Source of the DNA: JBKBKN01 sp046294625
Lineage (GTDB): Bacteria > Bacteroidota > Bacteroidia > M30B66
Assembly: GCA_046294625.1 (NCBI GenBank)
Contig: JBKBKN010000003.1
Coordinates: forward strand, 104,054-168,053
Length of the DNA: 64,000 nucleotides
Direction: 5' to 3'
Positions 43,136 through 50,729 of the stretch are shown here, one piece after another. Each line of letters begins with the position of its first letter. The stretch's first letter is position 1. A program made the position numbers and the translations under genes. The notes beneath the pieces were generated by a model. It searched no databases. It was not told where the DNA came from and saw nothing but the letters and a program-made list of their open reading frames with translations.

Positions 43136-44020
43136 TTGTTGGCGCAAGAAGCAATACACACCAATTCGTCGAATAAGGTCAAAGATTTTGGCCAGCTGAT
43201 GAAATTCAGGCTGAGTTCGTTGGTCGTATTTTCTGCTATCACAGCATTCATTATGGCTTCTGAACAGATCGACTGGTTCAAAGTGCTGATGTTGACTTTG
43301 GGTGGATTTTTGGTTACTGGTGCTTCCAATGCTTTCAATCAAATTATTGAGAAAGACTTGGATAAGCTCATGGAGCGCACCCAGACAAGACCGATGCCCC
43401 AGGACAGGCTATCGCAGAGTGAGTCTTTGATTTTTTCACTTTTCATTGGTGCAACAGGTGTATTTTTGCTTTGGTACTACATGAATCCTTTGAGCGGAAT
43501 GTTAGGTATCGCTGCAATGTTTTCTTATGCTGTGATATATACACCAATGAAACGCGTTACGCCATTTGCTGTGTTCATTGGTGCCTTCCCGGGTGCCATT
43601 CCGCCGATGTTGGGCTGGGTAGCCGCCACCAATCATCTGGGACTTGAAGCAATGATTCTATTTTCCATTCAATTTATTTGGCAATTTCCCCATTTTTGGG
43701 CGTTAGCATGGATTCTTGATGACGATTACAAAAAAGCAGGTTTTCGAATGCTCCCTGCTGCCGATGGTCGAAGTAAAACTTCTGCGCTCCAAATAGCGGT
43801 TTACACGGCCGGATTAATTCCCATTGGTCTGCTCCCATTTGTATTTCGCATGGCCGGTCCCGTGTCAGCTGTGATTACGAGTATCTGCGGCATTTATTTC
43901 ATGTATAAAGCTTTAAGGCTGCTTAAAACATGCGAATTGAACGATGCACGAAAATTACTGTTCGCTTCCTTCATTTACTTACCAGTGGTGCAATTGGCTT
44001 TGATGTTTGACAAAATGTAA
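43136..44020 (+). CDS. ctaB: Protohaem IX farnesyltransferase (haem O synthase)
   Basis: 294 residues if translation starts at TTG 43136 (a second TTG follows at 43139; the first ATG, 43199, would drop the conserved KDFGQLMKFRLSSL start). About eight or nine helices are present. The prenyltransferase motifs are NAFNQIIEKDLDKLMERTQTRP near residue 66 and the YTPMKR region near 137-142. It attaches a farnesyl chain to haem B for cytochrome oxidase. It opens the run cox3-cox3-cox4-sco-DUF420. The -7 box at 43106-43113 supports a start close to 43136. Confidence 0.93.
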   Translation: MLAQEAIHTNSSNKVKDFGQLMKFRLSSLVVFSAITAFIMASEQIDWFKVLMLTLGGFLVTGASNAFNQIIEKDLDKLMERTQTRPMPQDRLSQSESLIFSLFIGATGVFLLWYYMNPLSGMLGIAAMFSYAVIYTPMKRVTPFAVFIGAFPGAIPPMLGWVAATNHLGLEAMILFSIQFIWQFPHFWALAWILDDDYKKAGFRMLPAADGRSKTSALQIAVYTAGLIPIGLLPFVFRMAGPVSAVITSICGIYFMYKALRLLKTCELNDARKLLFASFIYLPVVQLALMFDKM

Positions 44021-44062
44021 ACCTCCGACAAATAAACTTGTTAGGTAAACAAAAATAAAAAT

Positions 44063-44638
44063 ATGCTCACCGTAGAAGAAACATTAGAAAGACAGGTTAA
44101 AGTACGAAGAAGTCTCCTTTACATCTCCATTTTCAGTATTTTGATGCTTTTTGGCGGCTTGACCAGTGCTTACATCGTTCGCCAGGCTGATGGAGACTGG
44201 TTGCAATTTGATTTGCCGGGAATGTTTTGGTACAGTACAGGTATCATCTTATTGTCTAGCTTAAGCATCAATCTCGCTTTAACTGCTGCCAAACGAAATG
44301 AGTTCAACAAAATTAAAAACTATTTAGTCATAACTCTTTTGCTGGGAATTGGATTCTGCATCACGCAGTTTTTAGGCTGGAGTACATTGGTAGAAAGCGG
44401 TATTTATTTTGCTGGTTCCATGTCCAATCCGGCTGGAAGTTTTATGTATGTGCTCACAGGAGTGCATTTAGCCCACATTGTATCCGGATTAATTTTTGTG
44501 ATAGCGGTGTTAATAAGATCTTTTAACAACTACTACAATTCCGCAAATAGCGCGGGTTTGTGGCGATGTGCAGTGTATTGGCATTTTCTTGATTTTCTTT
44601 GGATTTATTTATTCTTGTTTTTGATGATAATTCGTTAA
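44063..44638 (+). CDS. Cytochrome c oxidase subunit III (first copy)
   Basis: 191 residues with five membrane helices. Subunit III marks are LTSAYIVRQADGDW near helix 1 and HLAHIVSGLIFV. A Glu/His-rich core near YWHFLDFLWIYLFL closes the chain. It supports proton uptake and stability of the haem-copper oxidase but carries no cofactor. A second subunit III gene follows after 34 bases, the usual paired arrangement in Bacteroidota oxidase clusters. Subunits I and II are not in the window. Confidence 0.88.
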   Translation: MLTVEETLERQVKVRRSLLYISIFSILMLFGGLTSAYIVRQADGDWLQFDLPGMFWYSTGIILLSSLSINLALTAAKRNEFNKIKNYLVITLLLGIGFCITQFLGWSTLVESGIYFAGSMSNPAGSFMYVLTGVHLAHIVSGLIFVIAVLIRSFNNYYNSANSAGLWRCAVYWHFLDFLWIYLFLFLMIIR

Positions 44639-44672
44639 AATTGCAGCGGATTTTAAAAACATACTATTCTAT

Positions 44673-45392
44673 ATGGCTCAGCAAGTAACTTTAGACTCTA
44701 AAACTGAATGGGGAGGCGGCGTTGCTCCATTTGGCGCCAGCTACGGAAAACTGATGATGTGGTTTTTCCTGATATCTGATGCATTTACCTTTTCATCACT
44801 ATTGGTGGCGCTTGGATATGCCCGCCACGTGCATGCTGACTCATGGCCCGTAGCAGAAGATGTATTTCACCACTTCCCTTTCTTGCATGGTGTGCATTTA
44901 CCCTTGATTTATGTAGGGTTAATGACCTTCATTCTCATTATTTCGAGTGTAACTATGGTGCTCGCTGTAGATGCTGGACATACTAATAATAAGAAGGGTG
45001 TGTTATTTTGGCTAGGTCTAACAATAATTGGCGGCTTGGTTTTTCTTGGATCACAAGCCTGGGAATGGTACACATTTATCGTTGGCGACAAGGGAGCTTT
45101 AAGACTTGTTATGGAAGATGGTCAGTGGGTAGAAAAAATGATTTACGGAGCCAATATGCAATACAATGAATATGGTCATCCATTATTTGCTAATTTCTTT
45201 TTCTTTATCACCGGCTTTCATGGATTTCACGTATTTTCAGGAGTTGTGATCAACTGTATAATCTGGTATCAGGCATATATGGGTGTATATGAGCGCAGAG
45301 GACACTATGAAATGGTCGAAAAAACTGGACTTTACTGGCACTTTGTAGACCTCGTTTGGGTATTCGTCTTCACCTTTTTCTATTTGATTTAA
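44673..45392 (+). CDS. Cytochrome c oxidase subunit III (second copy)
   Basis: 239 residues. Conserved subunit III segments include MMWFFLISDAFTFSSLL, GSQAWEWYTFI, FITGFHGFHVFSGV and GLYWHFVDLVWVFVF. A long loop after helix 4 (about 140-170) separates it from the first copy. Together the two subunit III proteins probably flank the catalytic core as in caa3 oxidases. It follows the first copy by 34 bases and precedes the subunit IV gene by 27 bases. Confidence 0.92.
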   Translation: MAQQVTLDSKTEWGGGVAPFGASYGKLMMWFFLISDAFTFSSLLVALGYARHVHADSWPVAEDVFHHFPFLHGVHLPLIYVGLMTFILIISSVTMVLAVDAGHTNNKKGVLFWLGLTIIGGLVFLGSQAWEWYTFIVGDKGALRLVMEDGQWVEKMIYGANMQYNEYGHPLFANFFFFITGFHGFHVFSGVVINCIIWYQAYMGVYERRGHYEMVEKTGLYWHFVDLVWVFVFTFFYLI

Positions 45393-45419
45393 TCAACTAA
45401 CCATAATTGATCTGACATT

Positions 45420-45797
45420 ATGCAACATCAGGAAACAGTTCATTCAGGACACAGCATACAAAGAACCCCAGAAGAAAGTCGTGCAATCAGAAAAAAGATT
45501 GCTACTGTTACAGCTATACTTTCTATTGTTACTATCGTAGAAATAGCTGTGGGAATTTATTTCGGAAAAACACACGTTGGTGAAGGTAACGTTTGGACTT
45601 TAATCAAATGGTTCTACATTATCTTAACTTTAGTTAAAGCAGGCTACATTGTTATGGTTTTTATGCACCTTGGCGATGAACATAAAAACCTTCGACTCAC
45701 AATATTGTTACCTACATTGTTCATCATTTATCTGATTTTCATTCTGATATTTGAAGGAGCAGAGATCATACAATATTTAGAGTCCCTATTCAAGTGA
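45420..45797 (+). CDS. Cytochrome c oxidase subunit IV
   Basis: 125 residues with three membrane helices, the usual prokaryotic subunit IV size. A short hydrophilic N-terminus is followed by TVTAILSIVTIVEIAVGI, then WFYIILTLVKAGYIVMVFMHLGDE, the signature of the family, and a third helix. It stabilises the oxidase complex. The stop TGA overlaps the GTG start of the Sco gene (GTGA). Confidence 0.9.
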   Translation: MQHQETVHSGHSIQRTPEESRAIRKKIATVTAILSIVTIVEIAVGIYFGKTHVGEGNVWTLIKWFYIILTLVKAGYIVMVFMHLGDEHKNLRLTILLPTLFIIYLIFILIFEGAEIIQYLESLFK

Positions 45798-46480
45798 AAA
45801 ATAAATTTGTCTTATTTGCCATTCTTGTAGTCCCATCGGTTTTATACCTGATATTAACAACGGGAAAACACAACATCAAAGCTTTACCATATCTAGGAGA
45901 AAAAAAAACATATGAGGTAAACGAAAATGGCCAAATAAAAATAGATACTATATATCACTCGATTCCTGAATTTTCATTCACAGACCAAACCGGAAATACT
46001 TTTGGCAGCGCAAATCTTGAGAATAAGATTTACGTTGCCAATTTCTTTTTCACCAATTGCCCAACTATCTGCAAGGATATGCAAACACTGATGAAAACCA
46101 TACATGATCGTTTTCAAAACTTTCAGGATGTTAGATTGGTATCATTCACAGTTGATCCTGAAAATGATACACCGGAAGTGCTTAACGAATATGCTGAGCG
46201 ATTTAATGCATCGGCTGATAAATGGCACTTCCTAACTGGCGAAAAAGAAAAAGTTTATACCCTTGCATCTAGCTACCTTTTAAACGCATCACAAGACTCA
46301 CTTGCCCCAGGTGGATTTTTACATAGTGACCTTGTGGTACTGATAGATCGAAAAAAGCATATCAGAGGGGTGTATGAAGGTACCGACGCAACAGATATGA
46401 AACGCTGCATTGATGAAATCAAAACCTTGATTGCAGAATATAATATCGCAAAAAAATCGAATGTGAATCCTGTTAAATAA
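45794..46480 (+). CDS. SCO1/SenC-family copper chaperone
   Basis: 228 residues from GTG 45794. One N-terminal membrane anchor (about 5-22) holds a thioredoxin-like domain in the periplasm. The copper site is complete: Cys89 and Cys93 (TNCPTICKDM) and His177 (GFLHSDLVVLID). Sco proteins load copper into the CuA site of oxidase subunit II. Overlap with the subunit IV gene gives coupled translation. The copper-related genes at 47-51 kb lie just downstream, in line with a shared copper-handling region. Confidence 0.95.
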   Translation: MKNKFVLFAILVVPSVLYLILTTGKHNIKALPYLGEKKTYEVNENGQIKIDTIYHSIPEFSFTDQTGNTFGSANLENKIYVANFFFTNCPTICKDMQTLMKTIHDRFQNFQDVRLVSFTVDPENDTPEVLNEYAERFNASADKWHFLTGEKEKVYTLASSYLLNASQDSLAPGGFLHSDLVVLIDRKKHIRGVYEGTDATDMKRCIDEIKTLIAEYNIAKKSNVNPVK

Positions 46481-46487
46481 GAGATTT

Positions 46488-47018
46488 ATGGCTTCAAAAA
46501 AAGAATTAAACCTTTTGCCCTTCATCATTTTAGTTAGCATCTTAATTCCAGGGGCTGTAGCCTTTTTGTACTTCGCTCCCAAATTAGATTTAGGATTTAA
46601 TATTAGCTTTCTTCCAAAACTCAATGCGATTATCAATGGAACCACCTCAGTAGTACTTCTGCTGGGATTTATCGCTATCAGAAACAAAAATATCATCCTT
46701 CATCGCCGTTTGATGACTACTGCATTGCTATTGTCGGTGATATTTTTACTCTCCTATGTTACCTATCATTCGGCATCAGATTCAACAAAATACGGTGGAG
46801 AAGGAATACTGAAATCGATTTATTACTTTATACTTCTTTCACATATCCTTTTGGCAATTGTGATTGTTCCATTAGTATTGATAAGTTTCGTAAGAGCGTT
46901 ATCTCAAAAATATGACAAACACCGTAAAATAGCACGTTACACGCTCCCGCTTTGGCTTTATGTAACGGTTACAGGTGTGCTTGTGTATTTGATGATTTCG
47001 CCCTATTATTTGCATTAA
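46488..47018 (+). CDS. DUF420 membrane protein (CtaM-like)
   Basis: 176 residues with about five membrane segments. The DUF420 pattern is visible: GTTSVVLLLGFIAIRNKNIILHRRLMTTALLLS and HSASDSTKYGG, then ILLSHILLAIVIVPLVLISF and KHRKIARYTLPLWLYVTVTGV. Conserved His residues lie in these helices. CtaM, the Staphylococcus member, is needed for a functional aa3-type oxidase. Seven bases separate it from the Sco gene, which places it in the oxidase operon. Confidence 0.88.
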   Translation: MASKKELNLLPFIILVSILIPGAVAFLYFAPKLDLGFNISFLPKLNAIINGTTSVVLLLGFIAIRNKNIILHRRLMTTALLLSVIFLLSYVTYHSASDSTKYGGEGILKSIYYFILLSHILLAIVIVPLVLISFVRALSQKYDKHRKIARYTLPLWLYVTVTGVLVYLMISPYYLH

Positions 47019-47034
47019 AAAAATTAAAATTGAT

Positions 47035-47280
47035 ATGAAAAACGCAGGTTTATTTGTTGGATTAGTGATGATGGCAATGTTTCTATCAATCGAAATAGAT
47101 GCACAATGTGCCATGTGCAAGGCAGTGGTAGAGTCAAATATTGAAGGTGGTGGCAAAACAGTAGGTAAAGGATTAAACGATGGTATCTTATATCTGATGA
47201 CCATTCCATACTTTATAATTGGCGCACTTGCCTACATGTTTTACAAAAACTGGAAAGGCAATAAATCTGCTAATGCCTGA
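47035..47280 (+). CDS. Small exported CxxC protein with one membrane helix
   Basis: 81 residues. A signal peptide ends at IDAQ, and the mature N-terminus is CAMCKAVVESN with Cys25 and Cys28. A linker follows, then one membrane helix (about 52-68) and a Lys/Asn-rich cytoplasmic end. The orientation puts the CxxC in the periplasm, held at the membrane. It starts 16 bases after DUF420 and is probably the last gene of the oxidase operon. The CxxC is suited to metal transfer or disulfide exchange in oxidase assembly, by inference. I do not know a name for it. Confidence 0.82.
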   Translation: MKNAGLFVGLVMMAMFLSIEIDAQCAMCKAVVESNIEGGGKTVGKGLNDGILYLMTIPYFIIGALAYMFYKNWKGNKSANA

Positions 47281-47312
47281 TTTCAATCATATTTTTTTTC
47301 GATTATAAAACG

Positions 47313-47320
47313 TATATTTG
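47313..47320 (+). promoter_or_regulatory. -7 element TATATTTG of the small Cys-protein gene
   Basis: It matches TAnnTTTG, 17 bases before the GTG at 47338, so this gene has its own transcript start. Confidence 0.55.
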
Positions 47321-47337
47321 CCAGCAAATTTAAGATC

Positions 47338-47724
47338 GTGAAATCGCTCATTTGTTTCATCCTAATAATAGCACTCATGTTACAAATGATCCTGCAAATA
47401 GGAGTGATTGCTGATTTTTTATTAAACCAAAAACAAATTGCACAAGAGCGCTGCGAAAACAAATCATTGCCAAGTTTAGCATGTAATGGAAAATGCCAAA
47501 TGGCTAAAATGCTAACCGAAGCAGAGCCTGAATATCAGAAAGAAAACTCCCTACCGGATTTGTTGAGATTTAATTTAGAAATGTTTCCTGCAATTATAAA
47601 AAATTGTACTTTAATAAATTTTAATCAAAATTGGGCTTCATCAAAAGTACACATTAAAAACAATTTTACAACCTTCTCCGGCTACAAGCAAAAACAATTA
47701 CGTCCCCCCACTTGGATAGTATAG
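47338..47724 (+). CDS. Small membrane-anchored Cys protein, copper-linked context
   Basis: 128 residues from GTG 47338; there is no earlier start after the -7 box. One hydrophobic N-terminal helix (about 4-27) is followed by ERCENKSLPSLACNGKCQM, with Cys39, Cys49 and Cys53; the last two form a CNGKC motif. The rest is hydrophilic with one more Cys (IIKNCTLI) and an aromatic tail. The CxNKxxPxxxCNGKC pattern recurs, as I recall, in unannotated Bacteroidota proteins. Gene order (next: MbnP-family and di-haem peroxidase) suggests metal binding at the outer face of the inner membrane. Function unknown. Confidence 0.75.
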   Translation: MKSLICFILIIALMLQMILQIGVIADFLLNQKQIAQERCENKSLPSLACNGKCQMAKMLTEAEPEYQKENSLPDLLRFNLEMFPAIIKNCTLINFNQNWASSKVHIKNNFTTFSGYKQKQLRPPTWIV

Positions 47725-47934
47725 GATATTTTTTGAAGGTTTTCTCATATTCAAAAGCGCTTAGTTAGCATTTATTTTTGCGTAAATGTAAATTGATGCA
47801 GCAATTTTGCCCGCTTTAATGAGCTATGAGTATGAATATAGCTGATCCTTTTTGATACAGCTCAAATTTTATCTGTTTTATTTATTACAATCCATTTTTT
47901 TAATATTTAATTAATAACTTATATATAAATTAAA
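47725..47934. other. Leader region before the MbnP-family gene
   Basis: A -7 match TATTTTTG (47773-47780) lies 154 bases before the ATG, which would give an unusually long leader. The remainder is AT-rich, with a weak imperfect hairpin near 47820-47845. No named RNA element is recognised. Confidence 0.4.
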
Positions 47935-48714
47935 ATGAAAAGAACAAAATTATTGACCTTCGTAGGTTTGGCTCTCTTAACAATAGTAACAGCCTGTAAA
48001 AAAGACAATCACGATGACCACGACCACAATCATGCTGATCCGAAAGGAAAATTTTTCTTTGAATTTGATCATGTTTGGGGAATGAATTGGGCGCCCTTTA
48101 CATTGAATACTCCACTCCGCCATCCTATGACAGGCGATACCATGACATTCACTACGCTACGCTATTACATTTCAAATATTAAACTAAAAAAAACAGATGG
48201 CACATGGTATAACGAACCTGAAAGCTATTATCTGGTAGATGCAGCAACCGAAGCTGGAAGAACCCTTGAAATTAAAGATATTCCAGCCGGTGATTACACT
48301 GAATTACGCTATACTGTTGGTGTGGACAGCACAAGAAATGTCTCTGGTGCACAAACCGGGGCACTTTCGCCATCTAATGGTATGTTTTGGAGTTGGAATA
48401 CCGGCTACATCATGATCAAAGCAGAAGGCACTTCACCACAATCTCAAAATGGAACATTTTCGTTTCATCTGGGAGGCTTTCGTTCGGAAAACAATATTGT
48501 GACCGAGCGCAGCACCGATTTCAATGGTCAGATCCTGCGCATCTCGCCAAATGGAACGCCGAAAATACACATGTATGTTAATCCTGCTCGCTTTAGACAC
48601 ACTTTAGGAAGTTTGAGCAACGGCGCAACAACTGTTCACATGCCAGGTGCTAACGCCCAAACAATGGCTTTGGATTTTATTAATTGGATAAGATTTGACC
48701 ACATGCACAATTAA
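47935..48714 (+). CDS. MbnP-family copper-binding lipoprotein
   Basis: 259 residues. The lipobox IVTAC gives lipidated Cys21, followed by a His/Asp cluster (NHDDHDHNHAD). The MbnP family domain covers about 38-255: FEFDHVWGMNWAPFTLNTP, TLRYYISNIKL, GVDSTRNVSGAQTGALSPSN, then MFWSWNTGYIMIKAEG with Trp152 and Trp154, FHLGGFRS. In Methylosinus, MbnP binds Cu(I) using a kynurenine that the MbnH peroxidase makes from a Trp. The downstream gene encodes that type of enzyme. No methanobactin biosynthetic genes are nearby. The His cluster is extra and may be a second metal site. Confidence 0.9.
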   Translation: MKRTKLLTFVGLALLTIVTACKKDNHDDHDHNHADPKGKFFFEFDHVWGMNWAPFTLNTPLRHPMTGDTMTFTTLRYYISNIKLKKTDGTWYNEPESYYLVDAATEAGRTLEIKDIPAGDYTELRYTVGVDSTRNVSGAQTGALSPSNGMFWSWNTGYIMIKAEGTSPQSQNGTFSFHLGGFRSENNIVTERSTDFNGQILRISPNGTPKIHMYVNPARFRHTLGSLSNGATTVHMPGANAQTMALDFINWIRFDHMHN

Positions 48715-48717
48715 TTA

Positions 48718-49755
48718 ATGTATCAAAGAATCATCCATATCTGCTTCAGCTTTTCCTTATTATTAGGTATAAGTGCATGCAACAAGCAGGAAAATTTGGA
48801 ACCTGAAAAACCATTTGGTTTTCAGGTTCCAAAACATTTCCCACCGGCGCACTATAAATTTGGTCCTAACAATTTAACCAAAGAGGGTTTTGAATTAGGA
48901 AGAAGGCTGTTTTTTGACCCAATTCTGTCCAGAAATAACAGTATTTCTTGCTCAAGTTGCCATGCGCAGGTACATGCCTTCGCTGACCACGGCACATCAC
49001 TGAGTTTTGGAGTGGATAATCGCATGGGTACGCGAAACTCGATGCCCATGTTTAATTTAGCTTGGCACACATCATTTATGTGGGATGGCGGAATCAATCA
49101 TATTGAAATGGTGCCCATAGCACCCATTACCAATCCGGTCGAAATGGACGAAACTATGCTGAATGTATTACAAAAACTTAGAAATAACCCAACATATCTT
49201 AGTTTATTTGAAAAAGCGTTTGGATCCAAAGAAATTAACGATCAGCGAGTATTATGGGCTTTGGCGCAATATTCAGCCATGCTCATATCAGCCAATTCAA
49301 AATATGATCAAGTTAAGTTGGGTAAAGCATTTTTCACTCCCGATGAAGAACATGGCTATCAAATTTTTAAGCAATTTTGCAATGATTGTCATCGTGAGCC
49401 ATTGTTCAGCGACTTTAGTTTTAGAAACAATGGATTAATGCCTGAGCCACATGAGCTAGGACGAATGTTAATAACCCAACGCGAAGAAGATTATTATAAA
49501 TTTAAAGTTCCATCGCTTCGCAACTTGCAGTTTACACACCCTTACATGCACGACGGACGATTTTTTACCCTACATGAGGTACTCGATCACTATACCAACG
49601 GCATTTCACAAATAGATAATGTAGATCCATTGGTAAAAAATGGTATCCATTTAGATGAGCAGCAAAGAAGAGATTTGATTAGATTTCTTCAAACACTCAA
49701 CGATTTTGATTTTATAGGTGATCCAATGATATCTGAACCCATATTAACAAATTAA
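48718..49755 (+). CDS. MbnH/cytochrome c peroxidase-family di-haem lipoprotein
   Basis: 345 residues. The lipobox GISAC gives lipidated Cys21. Two haem motifs are complete: CSSCH at 78-82 and CNDCH at 221-225. GRRLFFDPILSRNNSISCSSCHAQVHAFAD is the typical di-haem peroxidase start, and PSLRNLQFTHPYMHDGRF lies in the C-terminal half. MbnH is the close relative that oxidises a Trp in MbnP; ordinary members reduce hydrogen peroxide. The three-base gap to the MbnP gene supports the MbnH role. The enzyme acts in the periplasm, anchored by lipid. Whether it is MbnH or a plain peroxidase needs a tree. Confidence 0.88.
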   Translation: MYQRIIHICFSFSLLLGISACNKQENLEPEKPFGFQVPKHFPPAHYKFGPNNLTKEGFELGRRLFFDPILSRNNSISCSSCHAQVHAFADHGTSLSFGVDNRMGTRNSMPMFNLAWHTSFMWDGGINHIEMVPIAPITNPVEMDETMLNVLQKLRNNPTYLSLFEKAFGSKEINDQRVLWALAQYSAMLISANSKYDQVKLGKAFFTPDEEHGYQIFKQFCNDCHREPLFSDFSFRNNGLMPEPHELGRMLITQREEDYYKFKVPSLRNLQFTHPYMHDGRFFTLHEVLDHYTNGISQIDNVDPLVKNGIHLDEQQRRDLIRFLQTLNDFDFIGDPMISEPILTN

Positions 49756-49760
49756 AATTA

Positions 49761-50672
49761 ATGAAGATATTCATCCTTCTTATTCCTATTTTATTTTTTA
49801 TCCCTGATACAAAAAGTTGCGATATCTGTGGGTGTGGTGTAGGTAGCAATTACATGGGTATACTTCCGCAGTTTAACCGCAACTTTGGCGGCATTCGTTA
49901 CAAAGACCGAGCATTTAAGCATCAAAACACGCCACTCTCCTTGAGCGGAAACAATCAAATCACTGAAGATCGATTTCGCACAGCCGAACTTTGGGCCAGA
50001 ATATTTCCCGGAAAGAGATGGCAATATATGTTCTTTGTGCCTTTTTCTCTGCATGAGAGAAAAGGGACGATGTATAGCGAAAATATTCATGGTATAGGTG
50101 ATATTTCGATAAATGCACACTATCTTCTTATCAACACCGGCGACAGTATCGAGAAAAATACCAAAGTAACCTGGATGATGGGAGGCGGCATACAATTACC
50201 TACGGGGAAATATCAGCAACGCAGCCGAAATATGAGTATGTTCCCCCAGCCCTTTCAAATCGGTCGCGGTGCATGGGCTTTTTCAGGGCAAACCATATTG
50301 ATGCTTCGAAGAAAAAAATGGGGAATTAATACAGATATTACCTATCGTTACATGCTTCAAAATGAACTTGACTACCAATTTGGGCCTCAGACTATTGCCG
50401 CATTTAATGCATTCCATTGGTCCGAAATCAAGCAAACGTCAATTTTGAGCAATATTGGTATCATCCACGAGAATTACGGATACGATAAAGAATTCGGATT
50501 CAGAAAGACACTAACAGGAGGAAACGTCGCATTAATCAGCACAGGTATAGATGTTTATTTCAAGAAATTTATCATAGGCTCACATTATTTTTTACCCATT
50601 AAGCAAAACATACCAGAAGTTATCCCCGAAAATAAAGGTCGATGGCTTATACAATGCATTATGTTTTTATGA
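49761..50672 (+). CDS. Outer-membrane beta-barrel protein with N-terminal Cys cluster
   Basis: 303 residues. The signal peptide ends just before CDICGCG (Cys20, Cys23, Cys25), directly at the mature N-terminus. The rest is a predicted barrel of about 12-14 strands (ELWARIFPGKRWQYMFFVPFSL, VTWMMGGGIQLPTGKY, WGINTDITYRYML) ending in an aromatic strand, ..WLIQCIMFL. Its pattern matches barrels called transporter or meta-pathway phenol-degradation-like outer-membrane proteins. It begins five bases after the di-haem gene. By position it may import copper or a copper complex for the MbnP/MbnH pair; not proven. Confidence 0.75.
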   Translation: MKIFILLIPILFFIPDTKSCDICGCGVGSNYMGILPQFNRNFGGIRYKDRAFKHQNTPLSLSGNNQITEDRFRTAELWARIFPGKRWQYMFFVPFSLHERKGTMYSENIHGIGDISINAHYLLINTGDSIEKNTKVTWMMGGGIQLPTGKYQQRSRNMSMFPQPFQIGRGAWAFSGQTILMLRRKKWGINTDITYRYMLQNELDYQFGPQTIAAFNAFHWSEIKQTSILSNIGIIHENYGYDKEFGFRKTLTGGNVALISTGIDVYFKKFIIGSHYFLPIKQNIPEVIPENKGRWLIQCIMFL

Positions 50673-50701
50673 AAAATACCATAATTGACTCGGTAATCAC
50701 T

Positions 50702-50709
50702 TACCTTTG
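50702..50709 (+). promoter_or_regulatory. -7 element TACCTTTG of the rpe gene
   Basis: It matches TAnnTTTG, 20 bases before the ATG at 50730. The nearest TTG (50685-50687) is only 14 bases upstream, closer than usual. Confidence 0.55.
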
Positions 50710-50729
50710 TTATCAATTTTATTAAATCT

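Noticed and set aside
47338..47724. Possible methanobactin precursor next to the MbnP/MbnH pair
   Set aside because: The protein is far too long, has a membrane helix, and no MbnB/MbnC genes are near.
49791..50195. 134-codon minus-strand frame inside the outer-membrane barrel gene
   Set aside because: It is a shadow of the plus-strand gene, with no start signal or recognisable domain.
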